Of a stretch of 64,000 nucleotides of DNA, positions 26,621 to 39,501 are shown piece by piece. How positions within the stretch are numbered: position 1 is the first letter of the stretch; each line of letters opens with the position of its first letter. The notes beneath the pieces were generated by a model. That model worked only from the letters and a program-made list of their open reading frames with translations, had not been told where the DNA came from and did not search any database. Position numbers and translations under genes: made by a program. Location of the stretch: positions 1-64,000 of the forward strand of contig NW_027476820.1 in the NCBI RefSeq assembly GCF_051020955.1. The letters are read 5' to 3'. The DNA is from Megalopta genalis (taxonomy: Eukaryota > Arthropoda > Insecta > Hymenoptera > Halictidae).

Positions 26621-28984
26621 CAAACAACGAAGAACAAACAACAAACAACGAAGAACAAACAACAAACAACGAAGAACAAACAACAAACAACGAAGAACAA
26701 ACAACAAACAACGAAGAACAAACAACAAACAACGAAGAACAAACAACAAACAACGAAGAACAAACAACAAACAACGAAGAAAAAACAACAAACAACGAAG
26801 TACAAACAACAAACAACGAAGAACAAACAACAAACAACGAAGAACAAACAACAAACAACGAAGAACAAACAACGAACAACGAAGAGCAAACAACAAACAA
26901 CGAAGAACAAACAACAAACAACGAAGAACAAACAACAAACAACGAAGAACAAACAACAAACAACGAAGAACAAACAACAAACAACGAAGAACAAACTACA
27001 AACAACGAAGAACAAACAACAAACAACGAAGAACAAACAACAAACAACAAACAACAAAGAACAAACAACAAACAACGAAGAACAAACAACAAACAACAAA
27101 TAACGAAGAACAAACAACAAAGAACGAAGAACAAACAACAAACAACGAAGAACAAACAACAAACAACGAAGAACAAACAACAAACAACAAACAACGAAGA
27201 ACAAACAACAAACAACAAACAACGAAGAACAAACAACAAACAACGAAGAACAAACAACAAACAACGAAGAACAAACAACAAACAACAAACAACGAAGAAC
27301 AAACAACAAACAACGAAGAACAAACAACAAACAACAAACAACGAAGAACAAACAACAAACAACAAACAACGAAGAACAAACAACAAACAACGAAGAACAA
27401 ACAACAAACAACGAAGAACAAACAACAAACAACGAAGAACAAACAACAAACAACGAAGAACAAACAACAACCAACGAAGAACAAACAACAAACAACGAAG
27501 AACAAACAACAAACAACGAAGAACAAACAACAAACAACGAAGAACAAACAACAACCAACGAAGAACAAACAACAAACAACGAAGAACAAACAACAAACAA
27601 CGAAGAACAAACAACAAACAACGAAGAACAAACAACAAAAAACGAAGAACAAACAACAAACAACGAAGAACAAACAACAAACAACGAAGAACAAACAACA
27701 AACAACGAAGAACAAACAACAAACAACGAAGAACAAACAACAAACAACGAAGAACAAACAACAAACAACGAAGAACAAACAACAAACAACGAAGAACAAA
27801 CAACAAACATCGAAGAACAAACAACAAACAACGAAGAACAAACAACAAACAACGAAGAACAAACAACAAACAACGAAGAACAAACAACAAACAACGAAGA
27901 ACAAACAACAAACAACGAAGAACAAACAACAAACAACGAAGAACAAACAACAAACAACGAAGAACAAACAACAAACAACGAAGAACAAACAACAAACAAC
28001 GAAGAACAAACAACAAACAACGAAGAACAAACAACAAACAACAAACGACGAAGAACAAACAACAAACAACAAACAACGAAGAACAAATAACAAACAACGA
28101 AGAACAAACAACGAAGAACAAACAACGAAGAACAAACAACAAACAACAAACAACGAAGAACAAACAACAAACAACAAACAACAAACAACGAAGAACAAAC
28201 AACAAACAACAAACAACGAAGAACAAACAACAAACAACAAACAACGAAGAACAAACAACAAACAACGAAGAACAAACAACAAACAACGAAGAACAAACAA
28301 CAAACAACAAACGACGAAGAACAAACAACAAACAACAAACAACGAAGAACAAACAACAAACAACGAAGAACAAACAACGAAGAACAAACAACAAACAACA
28401 AACAACGAAGAACAAACAACAAACAACAAACAACAAACAACAAACAACGAAGAACAAACAACAAACAACAAACAACGAAGAACAAACAACAAACAACAAA
28501 CAACGAAGAACAAACAACAAACAACGAAGAACAAACAACAAACAACGAAGAACAAACAACAAACAACGAAGAACAAACAACGAAGAACAAACAACGAAGA
28601 ACGAACAACGAAGAACAAACAACGAAGAACAAACAACGAAGAACAAACAACGAAGAACAAACAACGAAGAACAAACAACGAAGAACAAACAACGAAGAAC
28701 AAACAACGAAGAACAAACAACGAAGAACAAACAACGAAGAACAAACAACGAAGAACAAACAACGAAGAACAAACAACGAAGAACAAACAACGAAGAACAA
28801 ACAACGAAGAACAAGCAACGAAGAACAAACAACGAAGAACAAACAACGAAGAACAAACAACGAAGAACAAACAACGAAGAACAAACAACGAAGAACAAAC
28901 AACAAACAACAAACAACGATGAACAAACAACAAACAACAAACAACGAAGAACAAACAACGAAGAACAAACAACAAACAAGAAAC
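26530..28984. repeat. Y higher-order unit, copy 3 (Y'')
   Basis: After the damaged start it follows Y': AAACTAC T at 26997, CCAAC variants at 27471 and 27555 (all +4,802 from Y'), then GAACAAC 28603, AAGCAAC 28813, GATGAAC 28918 and AAGAAAC 28978 (all +4,788). A few indels persist up to about 26620. The closing H1 spacer with CCACAAAC and TAAGAAC, present in Y and Y', is missing: the H2-H1-H1 repeats of the next unit follow directly. Confidence 0.92.
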
Positions 28985-30210
28985 AACGAAGAACAAACAA
29001 CAAACAACGAAGAACAAACAACAAACAACGAAGAACAAACAACAAACAACGAAGAACAAACAACAAACAACGAAGAAAAAACAACAAACAACGAAGTACA
29101 AACAACAAACAACGAAGAACAAACAACAAACAACGAAGAACAAACAACAAACAACGAAGAACAAACAACGAACAACGAAGAGCAAACAACAAACAACGAA
29201 GAACAAACAACAAACAACGAAGAACAAACAACAAACAACGAAGAACAAACAACAAACAACGAAGAACAAACAACAAACAACGAAGAACAAACAACAAACA
29301 ACGAAGAACAAACAACAAACAACGAAGAACAAACAACAAACAACGAAGAACAAACAACAAACAACAAACAACAAAGAACAAACAACAAACAACGAAGAAC
29401 AAACAACAAACAACAAATAACGAAGAACAAACAACAAAGAACGAAGAACAAACAACGAAGAACAAACAACAAACAACGAAGAACAAACAACAAACAACAA
29501 ACAACGAAGAACAAACAACAAACAACAAACAACGAAGAACAAACAACAAACAACGAAGAACAAACAACAAACAACGAAGAACAAACAACAAACAACAAAC
29601 AACGAAGAACAAACAACAAACAACAAACAACGAAGAACAAACAACAAACAACGAAGAACAAACAACAAACAACGAAGAACAAACAACAAACAACGAAGAA
29701 CAAACAACAAACAACGAAGAACAAACAACAAACAACGAAGAACAAACAACAAACAACGAAGAACAAACAACAAACAACGAAGAACAAACAACAAACAACG
29801 AAGAACAAACAACAAACAACGAAGAACAAACAACAAACAACGAAGAACAAACAACAAACAACAAACGACGAAGAACAAACAACAAACAACAAACAACGAA
29901 GAACAAATAACAAACAACGAAGAACAAACAACGAAGAACAAACAACGAAGAACAAACAACAAACAACAAACAACGAAGAACAAACAACAAACAACAAACA
30001 ACAAACAACGAAGAACAAACAACAAACAACAAACAACGAAGAACAAACAACAAACAACAAACAACGAAGAACAAACAACAAACAACGAAGAACAAACAAC
30101 AAACAACGAAGAACAAACAACAAACAACAAACGACGAAGAACAAACAACAAACAACAAACAACGAAGAACAAACAACAAACAACGAAGAACAAACAACGA
30201 AGAACAAACA
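28985..30210. repeat. Z higher-order unit, copy 3 (Z''), without its left spacer
   Basis: GAAGAAA at 29072, AAATAAC near 29415, AAACGAC at 29863 and AAATAAC at 29905 lie at +4,459 from Z'. The opening TAAGAAC and GAGGAAC are absent because about 330 bases were lost at the Y''-Z'' join. A 518-base partial repeat follows. Confidence 0.9.
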
Positions 30211-31137
30211 ACAAACAACAAACAACAAACAACGAAGAACAAACAACAAACAACGAAGAACAAACAACAAACAACGAAGAACAAACAACAAACAACGAAG
30301 AACAAACAACAAACAACGAAGAACAAACAACAAACAACGAAGAACAAACAACAAACAACGAAGAACAAACAACAAACAACAAACGACGAAGAACAAACAA
30401 CAAACAACAAACAACGAAGAACAAATAACAAACAACGAAGAACAAACAACGAAGAACAAACAACGAAGAACAAACAACAAACAACAAACAACGAAGAACA
30501 AACAACAAACAACAAACAACAAACAACGAAGAACAAACAACAAACAACAAACAACGAAGAACAAACAACAAACAACAAACAACGAAGAACAAACAACAAA
30601 CAACGAAGAACAAACAACAAACAACGAAGAACAAACAACAAACAACGAAGAACAAACAACAAACAACGAAGAACAAACAACAAACAACAAACAACAAACA
30701 ACAAAGAACAAACAACAAACAACAAATAACGAAGAACAAACAACAAAGAACGAAGAACAAACAACAAACAACGAAGAACAAACAACAAACAACGAAGAAC
30801 AAACAACAAACAACAAACAACGAAGAACAAACAACAAACAACAAACAACGAAGAACAAACAACAAACAACGAAGAACAAACAACAAACAACGAAGAACAA
30901 ACAACAAACAACGAAGAACAAACAACAAACAACAAAAAACGAAGAACAAACAACAAACAACAAACAACGGAGAACAAACAACAAACAACGAAGAACAAAC
31001 AACAAACAACGAAGAACAAACAACAAACAACGAAGAACAAACAACAAACAACGAAGAACAAACAACAAACAACGAAGAACAAACAACAAACAACGAAGAA
31101 CAAACAACAAACAACGAAGAACAAACAACAAACAACG
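30211..31137. repeat. Partial Z/X-like repeat after Z''
   Basis: AAACGAC at 30381 and AAATAAC at 30423 repeat the pair at 29863 and 29905 with an offset of 518 and the same 42-base spacing, so the end of Z'' was duplicated in tandem. An AAAGAAC/AAATAAC zone follows at 30704-30760, then AAAAAAC at 30934 and GGAGAAC at 30969. The last two reappear together at 61399 and 61441, linking this stretch with the right end of the window. Confidence 0.86.
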
Positions 31138-31752
31138 ATGAACAAACAACAAACAACGAAGAACAAACAACAAACAACGAAGAACAAACAACAAACAACG
31201 AAGAACAAACAACAAACAACGAAGAACAAACAACAAACAACGAAGAACAAACAACAAACAACGAAGAACAAACAACAAACAACGAAGAACAAACAACAAA
31301 CAACGAAGAACAAACAACAAACAACGAAGAACAAACAACGAAGAACCAACAACAAACAACGAAGAACAAACAACGAAGAACAAACAACGAAGAACAAACA
31401 ACGAAGAACAAACAACGAAGAACAAACAACGAAGAACAAACAACGAAGAACAAACAACGAAGAACAAACAACGAAGAACAAACAACGAAGAACAAACAAC
31501 GAAGAACAAACAACGAAGAACAAACAACGAAGAACAAACAACGTAGAACAAACAACGAAGAACAAACAACGAAGAACAAACAACGAAGACCAAACAACGA
31601 AGAACAAACAACGAAGGACAAACAACGAAGAACAAACAAAGAAGAACAAACAACGAAGAACAAACAACGAAGAACAAACAACGAAGAACAAACACCGAAG
31701 AACAAACAACGAAGAACAAACAACGAAGAACAAACAACGAAGAACGAAGTAC
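31138..31752. repeat. U unit, copy 1
   Basis: Opens with GATGAAC, then H2-H1-H1, then an H2-H1 tract with a dense set of point variants: GAAGAACC (CC at 31346), GTAGAAC (31543), GAAGACC (31588), GAAGGAC (31613), AAACAAA (31634), AAACACC (31690) and GAAGTAC (31746). Seven or more of these recur in the same order in copy 2. The variant density is higher than in the neighbouring tracts, which suggests an older or less homogenised lineage. Confidence 0.92.
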
Positions 31753-32004
31753 AAACAACAAACAACAAAGAACAAACAACAAACAACGAAGAACAAACAA
31801 CAAACAACGAAGAACAAACAACAAACAACAAACAACGGAGAACAAACAACAAACAACGAAGAACAAACAACAAACAACGAAGAACAAACAACATACAACG
31901 AAGAACAAACAACAAACAACGAAGAACAAACAACAAACAACGAAGAACAAACAACAAACAACGAAGAACAAACAACAAACAACGAAGAACAAACAACAAA
32001 CAAC

Positions 32005-32564
32005 GATGAACAAACAACAAACAACGAAGTACAAACAACAAACAACGAAGAACAAACAACAAACAACGAAGAACAAACAACAAACAACGAAGAACAAACA
32101 ACAAACAACGAAGAACAAACAACAAACAACGAAGAACAAACAACAAACAACGAAGAACAAACAACAAACAACGAAGAACAAACAACAAACAACGAAGAAC
32201 AAACAACGAAGAACCAACAACAAACAACGAAGAACAAACAACGAAGAACAAACAACGAAGAACAAACAACGAAGAACAAACAACGAAGAACAAACAACGA
32301 AGAACAAACAACGAAGAACAAACAACGAAGAACAAACAACGAAGAACAAACAACGTAGAACGAACAACGAAGAACAAACAACGAAGAACAAACAACGAAG
32401 ACCAAACAACGAAGAACAAACAACGAAGGACAAACAACGAAGAACAAACAAAGAAGAACAAACAACGAAGAACAAACAACGAAGAACAAACAACGAAGAA
32501 CAAACACCGAAGAACAAACAACGAAGAACAAACAACGAAGAACAAACAACGAAGAACGAAGTAC
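32005..32564. repeat. U unit, copy 2
   Basis: CC at 32214 is +868 from copy 1. GTAGAAC (32355), GAAGACC (32400), GAAGGAC (32425), AAACAAA (32446), AAACACC (32502) and GAAGTAC (32558) are all at +812. The 56-base step equals four H2-H1 dimers lost between the first and second markers. A private difference is GAACAAC after GTAGAAC at 32361. Confidence 0.92.
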
Positions 32565-33059
32565 AAACAACAAACAACAAAGAACAAACAACAAACAACG
32601 AAGAACAAACAACAAACAACGAAGAACAAACAACAAACAACAAACAACGAAGAACAAACAACAAACAACAAACAACAAACAACAAACAACAAACAACAAA
32701 CAACGAAGAACAAACAACAAACAACAAACAACGAAGAACAAACAACAAACATCGAAGAACAAACAACAAACAACAAACAACGAAGAACAAACAACAAACA
32801 ACAAACGACGAAGAACAAACAACAAACAACAAACAACGAAGAAGAAACAACAAACAACGAAGAACAAACAACGAAGAACAAACAACAAACAACAAACAAC
32901 GAAGAACAAACAACAAACAACAAACAACAAACAACGAAGAACAAACAACAAACAACGAAGAACAAACAACAAACAACGAAGAACAAACAACAAACAACGA
33001 AGAACAAACAACAAACAACGAAGAACAAACAACAAACAACGAAGAACAAACAACAAACA

Positions 33060-33212
33060 ACGAAGAACAAGCAACAAACAACGAAGAACAAGCAACAAAC
33101 AACGAAGAACAAGCAACAAACAACGAAGAACAAGCAACAAACAACGAAGAACAAGCAACAAACAACGAAGAACAAGCAACAAACAACGAAGAACAAGCAA
33201 CAAACAACGAAG
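33060..33212. repeat. H2-H4-H1 21-base tract (first AAGCAAC amplification)
   Basis: About seven periods in which AAGCAAC replaces the first AAACAAC after GAAGAAC. In later tracts (37.2, 38.5, 42.4 and 48.5 kb) AAGCAAC sits before GAAGAAC instead. It is flanked by ordinary H2-H1-H1. This is the leftmost place where AAGCAAC is amplified rather than single. Confidence 0.9.
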
Positions 33213-34006
33213 AACAAACAACAAACAACGAAGAACAAACAACAAACAACGAAGAACAAACAACAAACAACGAAGAACAAACTACACACAACGAAGAACA
33301 AACAACAAACAACAAACAACAAACAACAAACAACAAACAACAAACAACAAACAACAAACAACAAACAACAAACAACAAACAACAAACGACGAAGAACAAA
33401 CAACAAACGACGAAGAACAAACAACAAACAACGAAGAACAAACAACAAACAACGAAGAACAAACAACGAAGAACAAACAACGAAGAACAAACAACGAAGA
33501 ACAAACAACAAACAACGAAGAACAAACAACGAAGAACAAACACCGAAGAACAAACAACGAAGAACAAACAACGAAGAACAAACAACGAAGAACGAAGTAC
33601 AAACAACAAACAACGAAGAACAAACAACAAACAACGAAGAACAAACAACAAACAACGAAGAACAAACAACAAACAACGAAGAACAAACAACAAACAACGA
33701 AGAACAAACAACAAACAACGAAGAACAAACAACAAACAACGAAGAACAAACAACAAACATCGAAGAACAAACAACAAACAACGAAGAACAAACAACAAAC
33801 AACGAAGAACAAACGACGAAGAACAAACAACAAACGACGAAGAACAAACAACAAACGACGAAGAACAAACAACAATCAACGAAGAACAAACAACAATCAA
33901 CGAAGAACAAACAACAAACAACGAAGAACAAACAACAAACAACGAAGAACAAACAACAAACAACGAAGAACAAACAACAAACAACGAAGAACAAACAACA
34001 AACAAC
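33213..34006. repeat. Mixed H1/H2 zone before the H3 territory
   Basis: H2-H1-H1 with a short H1 run (about 33300-33386), AAACGAC units, the partial U copy, AAACATC near 33757, and units AAACGAC and AATCAAC near 33810-33900. No gene-like content. The AAACGAC and AATCAAC forms are close in letters to GAACGAC and GATCAAC, which become common to the right. Confidence 0.85.
33470..33600. repeat. U unit, partial copy 3
   Basis: AAACACC at 33538 and GAAGTAC at 33594 are 56 bases apart, exactly as in the two U copies (31690/31746 and 32502/32558). The left markers are missing, so only the right end was copied, at +1,036 from copy 2. Confidence 0.88.
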
Positions 34007-34356
34007 GAACAACGAACAACGAACAACGAACAACGAACAACGAACAACGAACAACGAACAACGAACAACGAACAACGAACAACGAACAACGAACAACGAA
34101 CAACGAACAACGAACAACGAACAACGAACAACGAACAACGAACAACGAACAACGAACAACGAACAACGAACAACGAACAACGAACAACGAACAACGAACA
34201 ACGAACAACGAACAACGAACAACGAACAACGAACAACGAACAACGAACAACGAACAACGAACAACGAACAACGAACAACGAACAACGAACAACGAACAAC
34301 GAACAACGAACAACGAACAACGAACAACGAACAACGAACAACGAACAACGAACAAC
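34007..34356. repeat. GAACAAC (H3) pure tract, 50 copies
   Basis: 350 bases of GAACAAC in perfect phase, exactly 50 units, with no variant seen. It is the sharp left edge of the GAACAAC territory: to the left GAACAAC occurs only singly or in clusters of up to seven. Confidence 0.95.
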
Positions 34357-34454
34357 CAGCAACGAACAACCAGCAACGATCAACCAGCAACGAACAACCA
34401 GCAACGAACAACCAGCAACGAACAACCAGCAACGAACAACCAGCAACGAACAAC
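34357..34454. repeat. H5-H3 14-base tract (CAGCAAC-GAACAAC), seven periods
   Basis: Seven CAGCAAC-GAACAAC dimers, one H3 replaced by GATCAAC at 34378. CAGCAAC is not found to the left of this point. The same dimer returns in many short blocks to the right (35.2, 35.67, 36.9, 37.1, 37.9, 38.25, 39.8, 41.1, 43.4, 45.8, 47.2, 49.5, 52.9, 54.4 kb), nearly always next to an H3 run. Confidence 0.94.
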
Positions 34455-35756
34455 AAACAACAAACAACAAACAACAAACAACGAAGAACAAACAACAAAC
34501 AACGAAGAACAAACAACGAAGAACAAACAACAAACAACGAAGAACAAACAACGAAGAACAAACAACGAAGAACAAACAACAAACAACGAAGAACAAACAA
34601 CAAACAACGAACAACGAACAACGAGCAACGAGCAACGAACAACGAACAACGAGCAACGAACAACGAACAACGAACAACGAACAACGAACAACGAACAACG
34701 ATCAACGAACAACGAGCAACGAACAACGAGCAACGAGCAACGACCAACGAACAACGAAAAACGAACAACGAAAAACGAACAACGAACAACGAACAACGAA
34801 CAACGAACAACGAACAACGAACAACGAACAACGAACAACGAACAACGAACAACGAACAACGAACAACGAACAACGTACAACGAACAACGTACAACGAACA
34901 ACGAACAACGAACAACGAACAACGAACAACGAACAACGAACAACGAACAACGAACAACGAACAACGAACAACGAACAACGAACAGCGAACAACGAACAGC
35001 GAACAGCGAACAACGAACAACGAACAGCGAACAGCGAACAGCGAACAACGAACAACGAACAACGAACAACGAACAACGAACAACGAACAACGAACAACGA
35101 ACAACGAACAACGAACAACGAACAACGAACAACGAACAACGAACAACGAACAACGAACAACGAACAACGAACAACGAACAACGAACAACGAACAACGAAC
35201 AACGAACAACGAACAACGAACAACCAGCAACGAACAACCAGCAACGAACAACCAGCAACGAACAACGAACAACGAACAACGAACAACGAACAACGAACAA
35301 CGAACAACGAACAACCAGCAACGAACAACCAGCAACGAACAACCAGCAACGAACAACCAGCAACGAACAACCAGCAACGAACAACCAGCAACGAACAACG
35401 AACAACGAACAACGAACAACGAACAACGAACAACGAACAACGAACAACGAACAACGAACAACGAACAACGAACAACGAACAACGAACAACGAACAACGAA
35501 GAACGAACAGCGAACAGCGAACAGCGAACAACGAACAACGAACAACGAACAACGAACAACGAACAACGAACAACGAACAACGAACAACGAACAACGAACA
35601 ACGAACAACGAACAACGAACAACGAACAACGAACAACGAACAACGAACAACGAACAACGAACAACGAACAACCAGCAACGAACAACCAGCAACGAACAAC
35701 CAGCAACGAACAACCAGCAACGAACAACCAGCAACGAACAACCAGCAACGAACAAC
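34455..35756. repeat. H3-dominated zone with GAGCAAC, GAACAGC and H5-H3 blocks
   Basis: A short H1/H2 stretch to about 34610 is followed by GAACAAC with GAGCAAC units (34620-34740), GAAAAAC (near 34756), GTACAAC twice near 34875 and GAACAGC clusters (near 34984-35040 and 35508-35525). H5-H3 dimers lie at about 35225-35400 and 35668-35750. It contains no gene. This is the most varied mixture of heptamer types in the window. Confidence 0.9.
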
Positions 35757-36218
35757 GAAGAACGAACAACGAAGAACGAACAACGAAGAACGAACAACGA
35801 AGAACGAACAACGAAGAACGAACAACGAAGAACGAACAACGAAGAACGAACAACGAAGAACGAACAACGAAGAACGAACAACGAAGAACGAACAACGAAG
35901 AACGAACAACGAAGAACGAACAACGAAGAACGAACAACGAAGAACGAACAACGAAGAACGAACAACGAAGAACGAACAACGAAGAACGAACAACGAAGAA
36001 CGAACAACGAAGAACGAACAACGAAGAACGAACAACGAAGAACGAACAACGAAGAACGAACAACGAAGAACGAACAACGAAGAACGAACAACGAAGAACG
36101 AACAACGAAGAACGAACAACGAAGAACGAACAACGAAGAACGAACAACGAAGAACGAACAACGAAGAACGAACAACGAAGAACGAACAACGAAGAACGAA
36201 CAACGAAGAACGAACAAC
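35757..36218. repeat. H2-H3 14-base tract (GAAGAAC-GAACAAC), 33 periods
   Basis: 462 bases, exactly 33 dimers with no visible variant. It is the first long tract of the dimer that dominates 39-57 kb. It differs from the H2-H1 dimer by one base per period (A to G at position 1 of the second heptamer). Confidence 0.95.
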
Positions 36219-36876
36219 GAACAACGAACAACGAACAACGAACAACGAACAACGAACAACGAACAACGAACAACGAACAACGAACAACGAAGAACAAACA
36301 ACGAAGAACAAACAACGAAGAACAAACAACAAACAACGAAGTACAAACAACAAACAACGAAGTACAAACAACAAACAACGAAGAACAAACAACGAAGAAC
36401 AAACAACGAAGAACAAACAACGAAGAACGAACAACGAGCAACGAGCAACGAGCAACGAGCAACGAGCAACGAGCAACGAACAACGAACAACGAACAACGA
36501 GCAACGAACAACGAGCAACGAACAACGAGCAACGAACAACGAGCAACGAACAACGACCAACGAGCAACGAACAACGAACAACGAACAACGAACAACGAAC
36601 AACGAACAACGAACAACGAACAACGAACAACGAACAACGAACAACGAACAACGAACAACGAACAACGAACAACGAACAACGAACAACGAACAACGAACAA
36701 CGAACAACGAACAACGAACAACGAACAACGAACAACGAACAACGAACAACGAACAACGAACAACGAACAACGAACAACGAACAACGAACAACGAACAACG
36801 AACAACGAACAACGAACAATGAACAACGAACAACGAACAACGAACAACGAACGACGAACAACGAACGACGAACAAC
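36219..36876. repeat. H3 and GAGCAAC zone
   Basis: GAACAAC run, then a short H2-H1 stretch with two GAAGTAC units (near 36340 and 36361), GAGCAAC-rich units (36430-36570), and a long GAACAAC run to about 36820 with one GAACAAT giving ATG at 36819. It ends in GAACGAC, GAACGAC and GATCAAC at 36849, 36863 and 36877, which mark the start of the V duplication. Confidence 0.88.
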
Positions 36877-37569
36877 GATCAACGAACAACGAACAACGAA
36901 CAACGAACAACGAACAACGAACAACGAACAACGAACAACCAGCAACGAACAACCAGCAACGAACAACCAGCAACGAACAACCAGCAACGAACAACCAGCA
37001 ACGAACAACGAACAACGAACAACGAACAACGAACAACGAACAACGAACAACGAACAACGAACAACCAGCAACGAACAACCAGCAACGAACAACCAGCAAC
37101 GAACAACCAGCAACGAACAACCAGCAACGAACAACCAGCAACGAACAACCAGCAACGAACAACCAGCAACGAACAACCAGCAACGAACAACAAGCAACGA
37201 AGAACAAACAACAAGCAACGAAGAACAAACAACAAGCAACGAAGAACAAACAACAAGCAACGAAGAACAAACAACAAGCAACGAAGAACAAACAACAAGC
37301 AACGAAGAACAAACAACAAGCAACGAAGAACAAACAACAAGCAACGAAGAACAAACAACAAGCAACGAAGAACAAACAACAAGCAACGAAGAACAAACAA
37401 CAAGCAACGAAGAACAAACAACAAACAACGAAGAACAAACAACAAACAACGAAGAACAAACAACAAACAACGAAGAACAAACAACAAACAACGAAGAACA
37501 AACAACAAACAACGAAGAACAAACAACAAACAACGATGAACAAACAACGATGAACAAACAACGATGAAC
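36849..37569. repeat. V unit, copy 1
   Basis: GAACGAC/GATCAAC markers, H3, H5-H3 blocks, then H4-H2-H1 (AAGCAAC-GAAGAAC-AAACAAC, 21 bases) from about 37190 to 37420, H2-H1-H1, and three GATGAAC units at 37535, 37549 and 37563. Copy 2 repeats this order: the last GATCAAC is at +1,309 and the GATGAAC triplet at +1,358, so 49 bases (seven heptamers) were gained between. Confidence 0.92.
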
Positions 37570-38157
37570 AAACAACAAGCAACAAGCAACAAGCAACAAG
37601 CAACAAGCAACAAGCAACAAGCAACAAACAACAAACAACGAAGAACAAACAACGAAGAACAAACAACGAAGAACAAACAACGAAGAACGAACAACGAAGA
37701 ACGAACAACGAAGAACGAACAACGAAGAACGAACAACGAAGAACGAACAACGAAGAACGAACAACGAAGAACGAACAACGAAGAACGAACAACGAAGAAC
37801 GAACAACGAAGAACGAACAACGAAGAACGAACAACGAAGAACGAACAACGAAGAACGAACAACGAAGAACGAACAACGAAGAACGAACAACGAACAACGA
37901 ACAACGAACAACGAACAACCAGCAACGAACAACCAGCAACGAACAACCAGCAACGAACAACCAGCAACGAACAACCAGCAACGAACAACCAGCAACGAAC
38001 AACGACCAACGAGCAACGAACAACGAACAACGAACAACGAACAACGAACAACGAACAACGAACAACGAACAACGAACAACGAACAACGAACAACGAACAA
38101 CGAACAACGAACAACGAACAACGAACAACGAACAACGAACAACGAACAACGAACAAC
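37570..38157. repeat. AAGCAAC run, H2-H3, H5-H3 and H3 blocks between V copies
   Basis: Seven or so AAGCAAC units in a row (37570-37625), a few H2-H1, then H2-H3 dimers at 37682-37891 (exactly 15 periods), H3, H5-H3 at about 37919-37995, GACCAAC/GAGCAAC near 38003, and GAACAAC to 38157. Confidence 0.9.
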
Positions 38158-38927
38158 GAACGACGAACAACGATCAACGAACAACGATCAACGAACAACG
38201 AACAACGAACAACGAACAACGAACAACGAACAACGAACAACGAACAACCAGCAACGAACAACCAGCAACGAACAACCAGCAACGAACAACCAGCAACGAA
38301 CAACCAGCAACGAACAACGAACAACGAACAACGAACAACGAACAACGAACAACGAACAACGAACAACGAACAACCAGCAACGAACAACCAGCAACGAACA
38401 ACCAGCAACGAACAACCAGCAACGAACAACCAGCAACGAACAACCAGCAACGAACAACCAGCAACGAACAACCAGCAACGAACAACCAGCAACGAACAAC
38501 CAGCAACGAACAACCAGCAACGAACAACCAGCAACGAAGAACAAACAACAAGCAACGAAGAACAAACAACAAGCAACGAAGAACAAACAACAAGCAACGA
38601 AGAACAAACAACAAGCAACGAAGAACAAACAACAAGCAACGAAGAACAAACAACAAGCAACGAAGAACAAACAACAAGCAACGAAGAACAAACAACAAGC
38701 AACGAAGAACAAACAACAAGCAACGAAGAACAAACAACAAGCAACGAAGAACAAACAACAAACAACGAAGAACAAACAACAAACAACGAAGAACAAACAA
38801 CAAACAACGAAGAACAAACAACAAACAACGAAGAACAAACAACAAACAACGAAGAACAAACAACAAACAACGAAGAACAAACAACAAACAACGATGAACA
38901 AACAACGATGAACAAACAACGATGAAC
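38158..38927. repeat. V unit, copy 2
   Basis: GAACGAC at 38158, GATCAAC at 38172 and 38186, H3, two blocks of H5-H3, H4-H2-H1 from about 38530 to 38760, H2-H1-H1, and the GATGAAC triplet at 38893, 38907 and 38921. In copy 1 the second marker is GAACGAC; here it is GATCAAC, a small private difference. Confidence 0.92.
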
Positions 38928-39290
38928 AAACAACAAGCAACAAGCAACAAGCAACAAGCAACAAGCAACAAGCAACGAAGAACAAACAACAAACAACGAA
39001 GAACAAACAACAAACAACGATGAACAAACAACGATGAACAAACAACGATTACCAAACAACAAGCAACAAGCAACAAGCAACAAGCAACAAGCAACAAGCA
39101 ACAAGCAACAAGCAACAAGCAACAAACAACGATTACCAAGCAACAAGCAACAAGCAACAAGCAACAAGCAACAAGCAACAAGCAACAAGCAACAAGCAAC
39201 AAGCAACAAGCAACAAGCAACAAGCAACAAGCAACAAGCAACAAGCAACAAGCAACAAGCAACAAACAACAAACAACGAAGAACAAACAA
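38928..39290. repeat. AAGCAAC (H4) runs with GATGAAC and GATTACC
   Basis: AAGCAAC runs at about 38935-38975 and 39061-39263. Between them GATGAAC at 39019 and 39033 and GATTACC at 39047 mimic the GATGAAC triplet of the V units, the third unit changed by two bases. A second GATTACC is at 39131. GATTACC is seen nowhere else in the window. These are the longest pure AAGCAAC runs. Confidence 0.9.
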
Positions 39291-39501
39291 CGAAGAACGA
39301 ACAACGAAGAACGAACAACGAAGAACGAACAACGAAGAACGAACAACGAAGAACGAACAACGAAGAACGAACAACGAAGAACGAACAACGAAGAACGAAC
39401 AACGAAGAACGAACAACGAAGAACGAACAACGAAGAACGAACAACGAAGAACGAACAACGAAGAACGAACAACGAAGAACGAACAACGAAGAACGAACAA
39501 C

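Noticed and set aside
11729..30760. AAATAAC units read as polyadenylation or TATA-like signals
   Set aside because: They are single-base heptamer variants at conserved places in the X, Y and Z copies, with no transcription unit nearby.
28919..31141. ATG-started + strand frames (also at 15444, 24131, 31138, 32006, 37564, 39034, 41526, 47567)
   Set aside because: Each ATG is the GATGAAC variant of GAAGAAC, copied with its block. There is no codon bias, domain or flanking regulatory sequence, and the peptide is Asn/Lys/Gln/Thr repeat only.
35757..36218. Triplex- or quadruplex-forming purine tract
   Set aside because: C occurs in every heptamer, so no long pure purine run exists, and there are no runs of three G.
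39047..39137. GATTACC pair as a possible binding site or insertion scar
   Set aside because: Both are two-base changes of GATGAAC/GAAGAAC-type units in phase with the array. There is no target-site duplication or foreign sequence between them.
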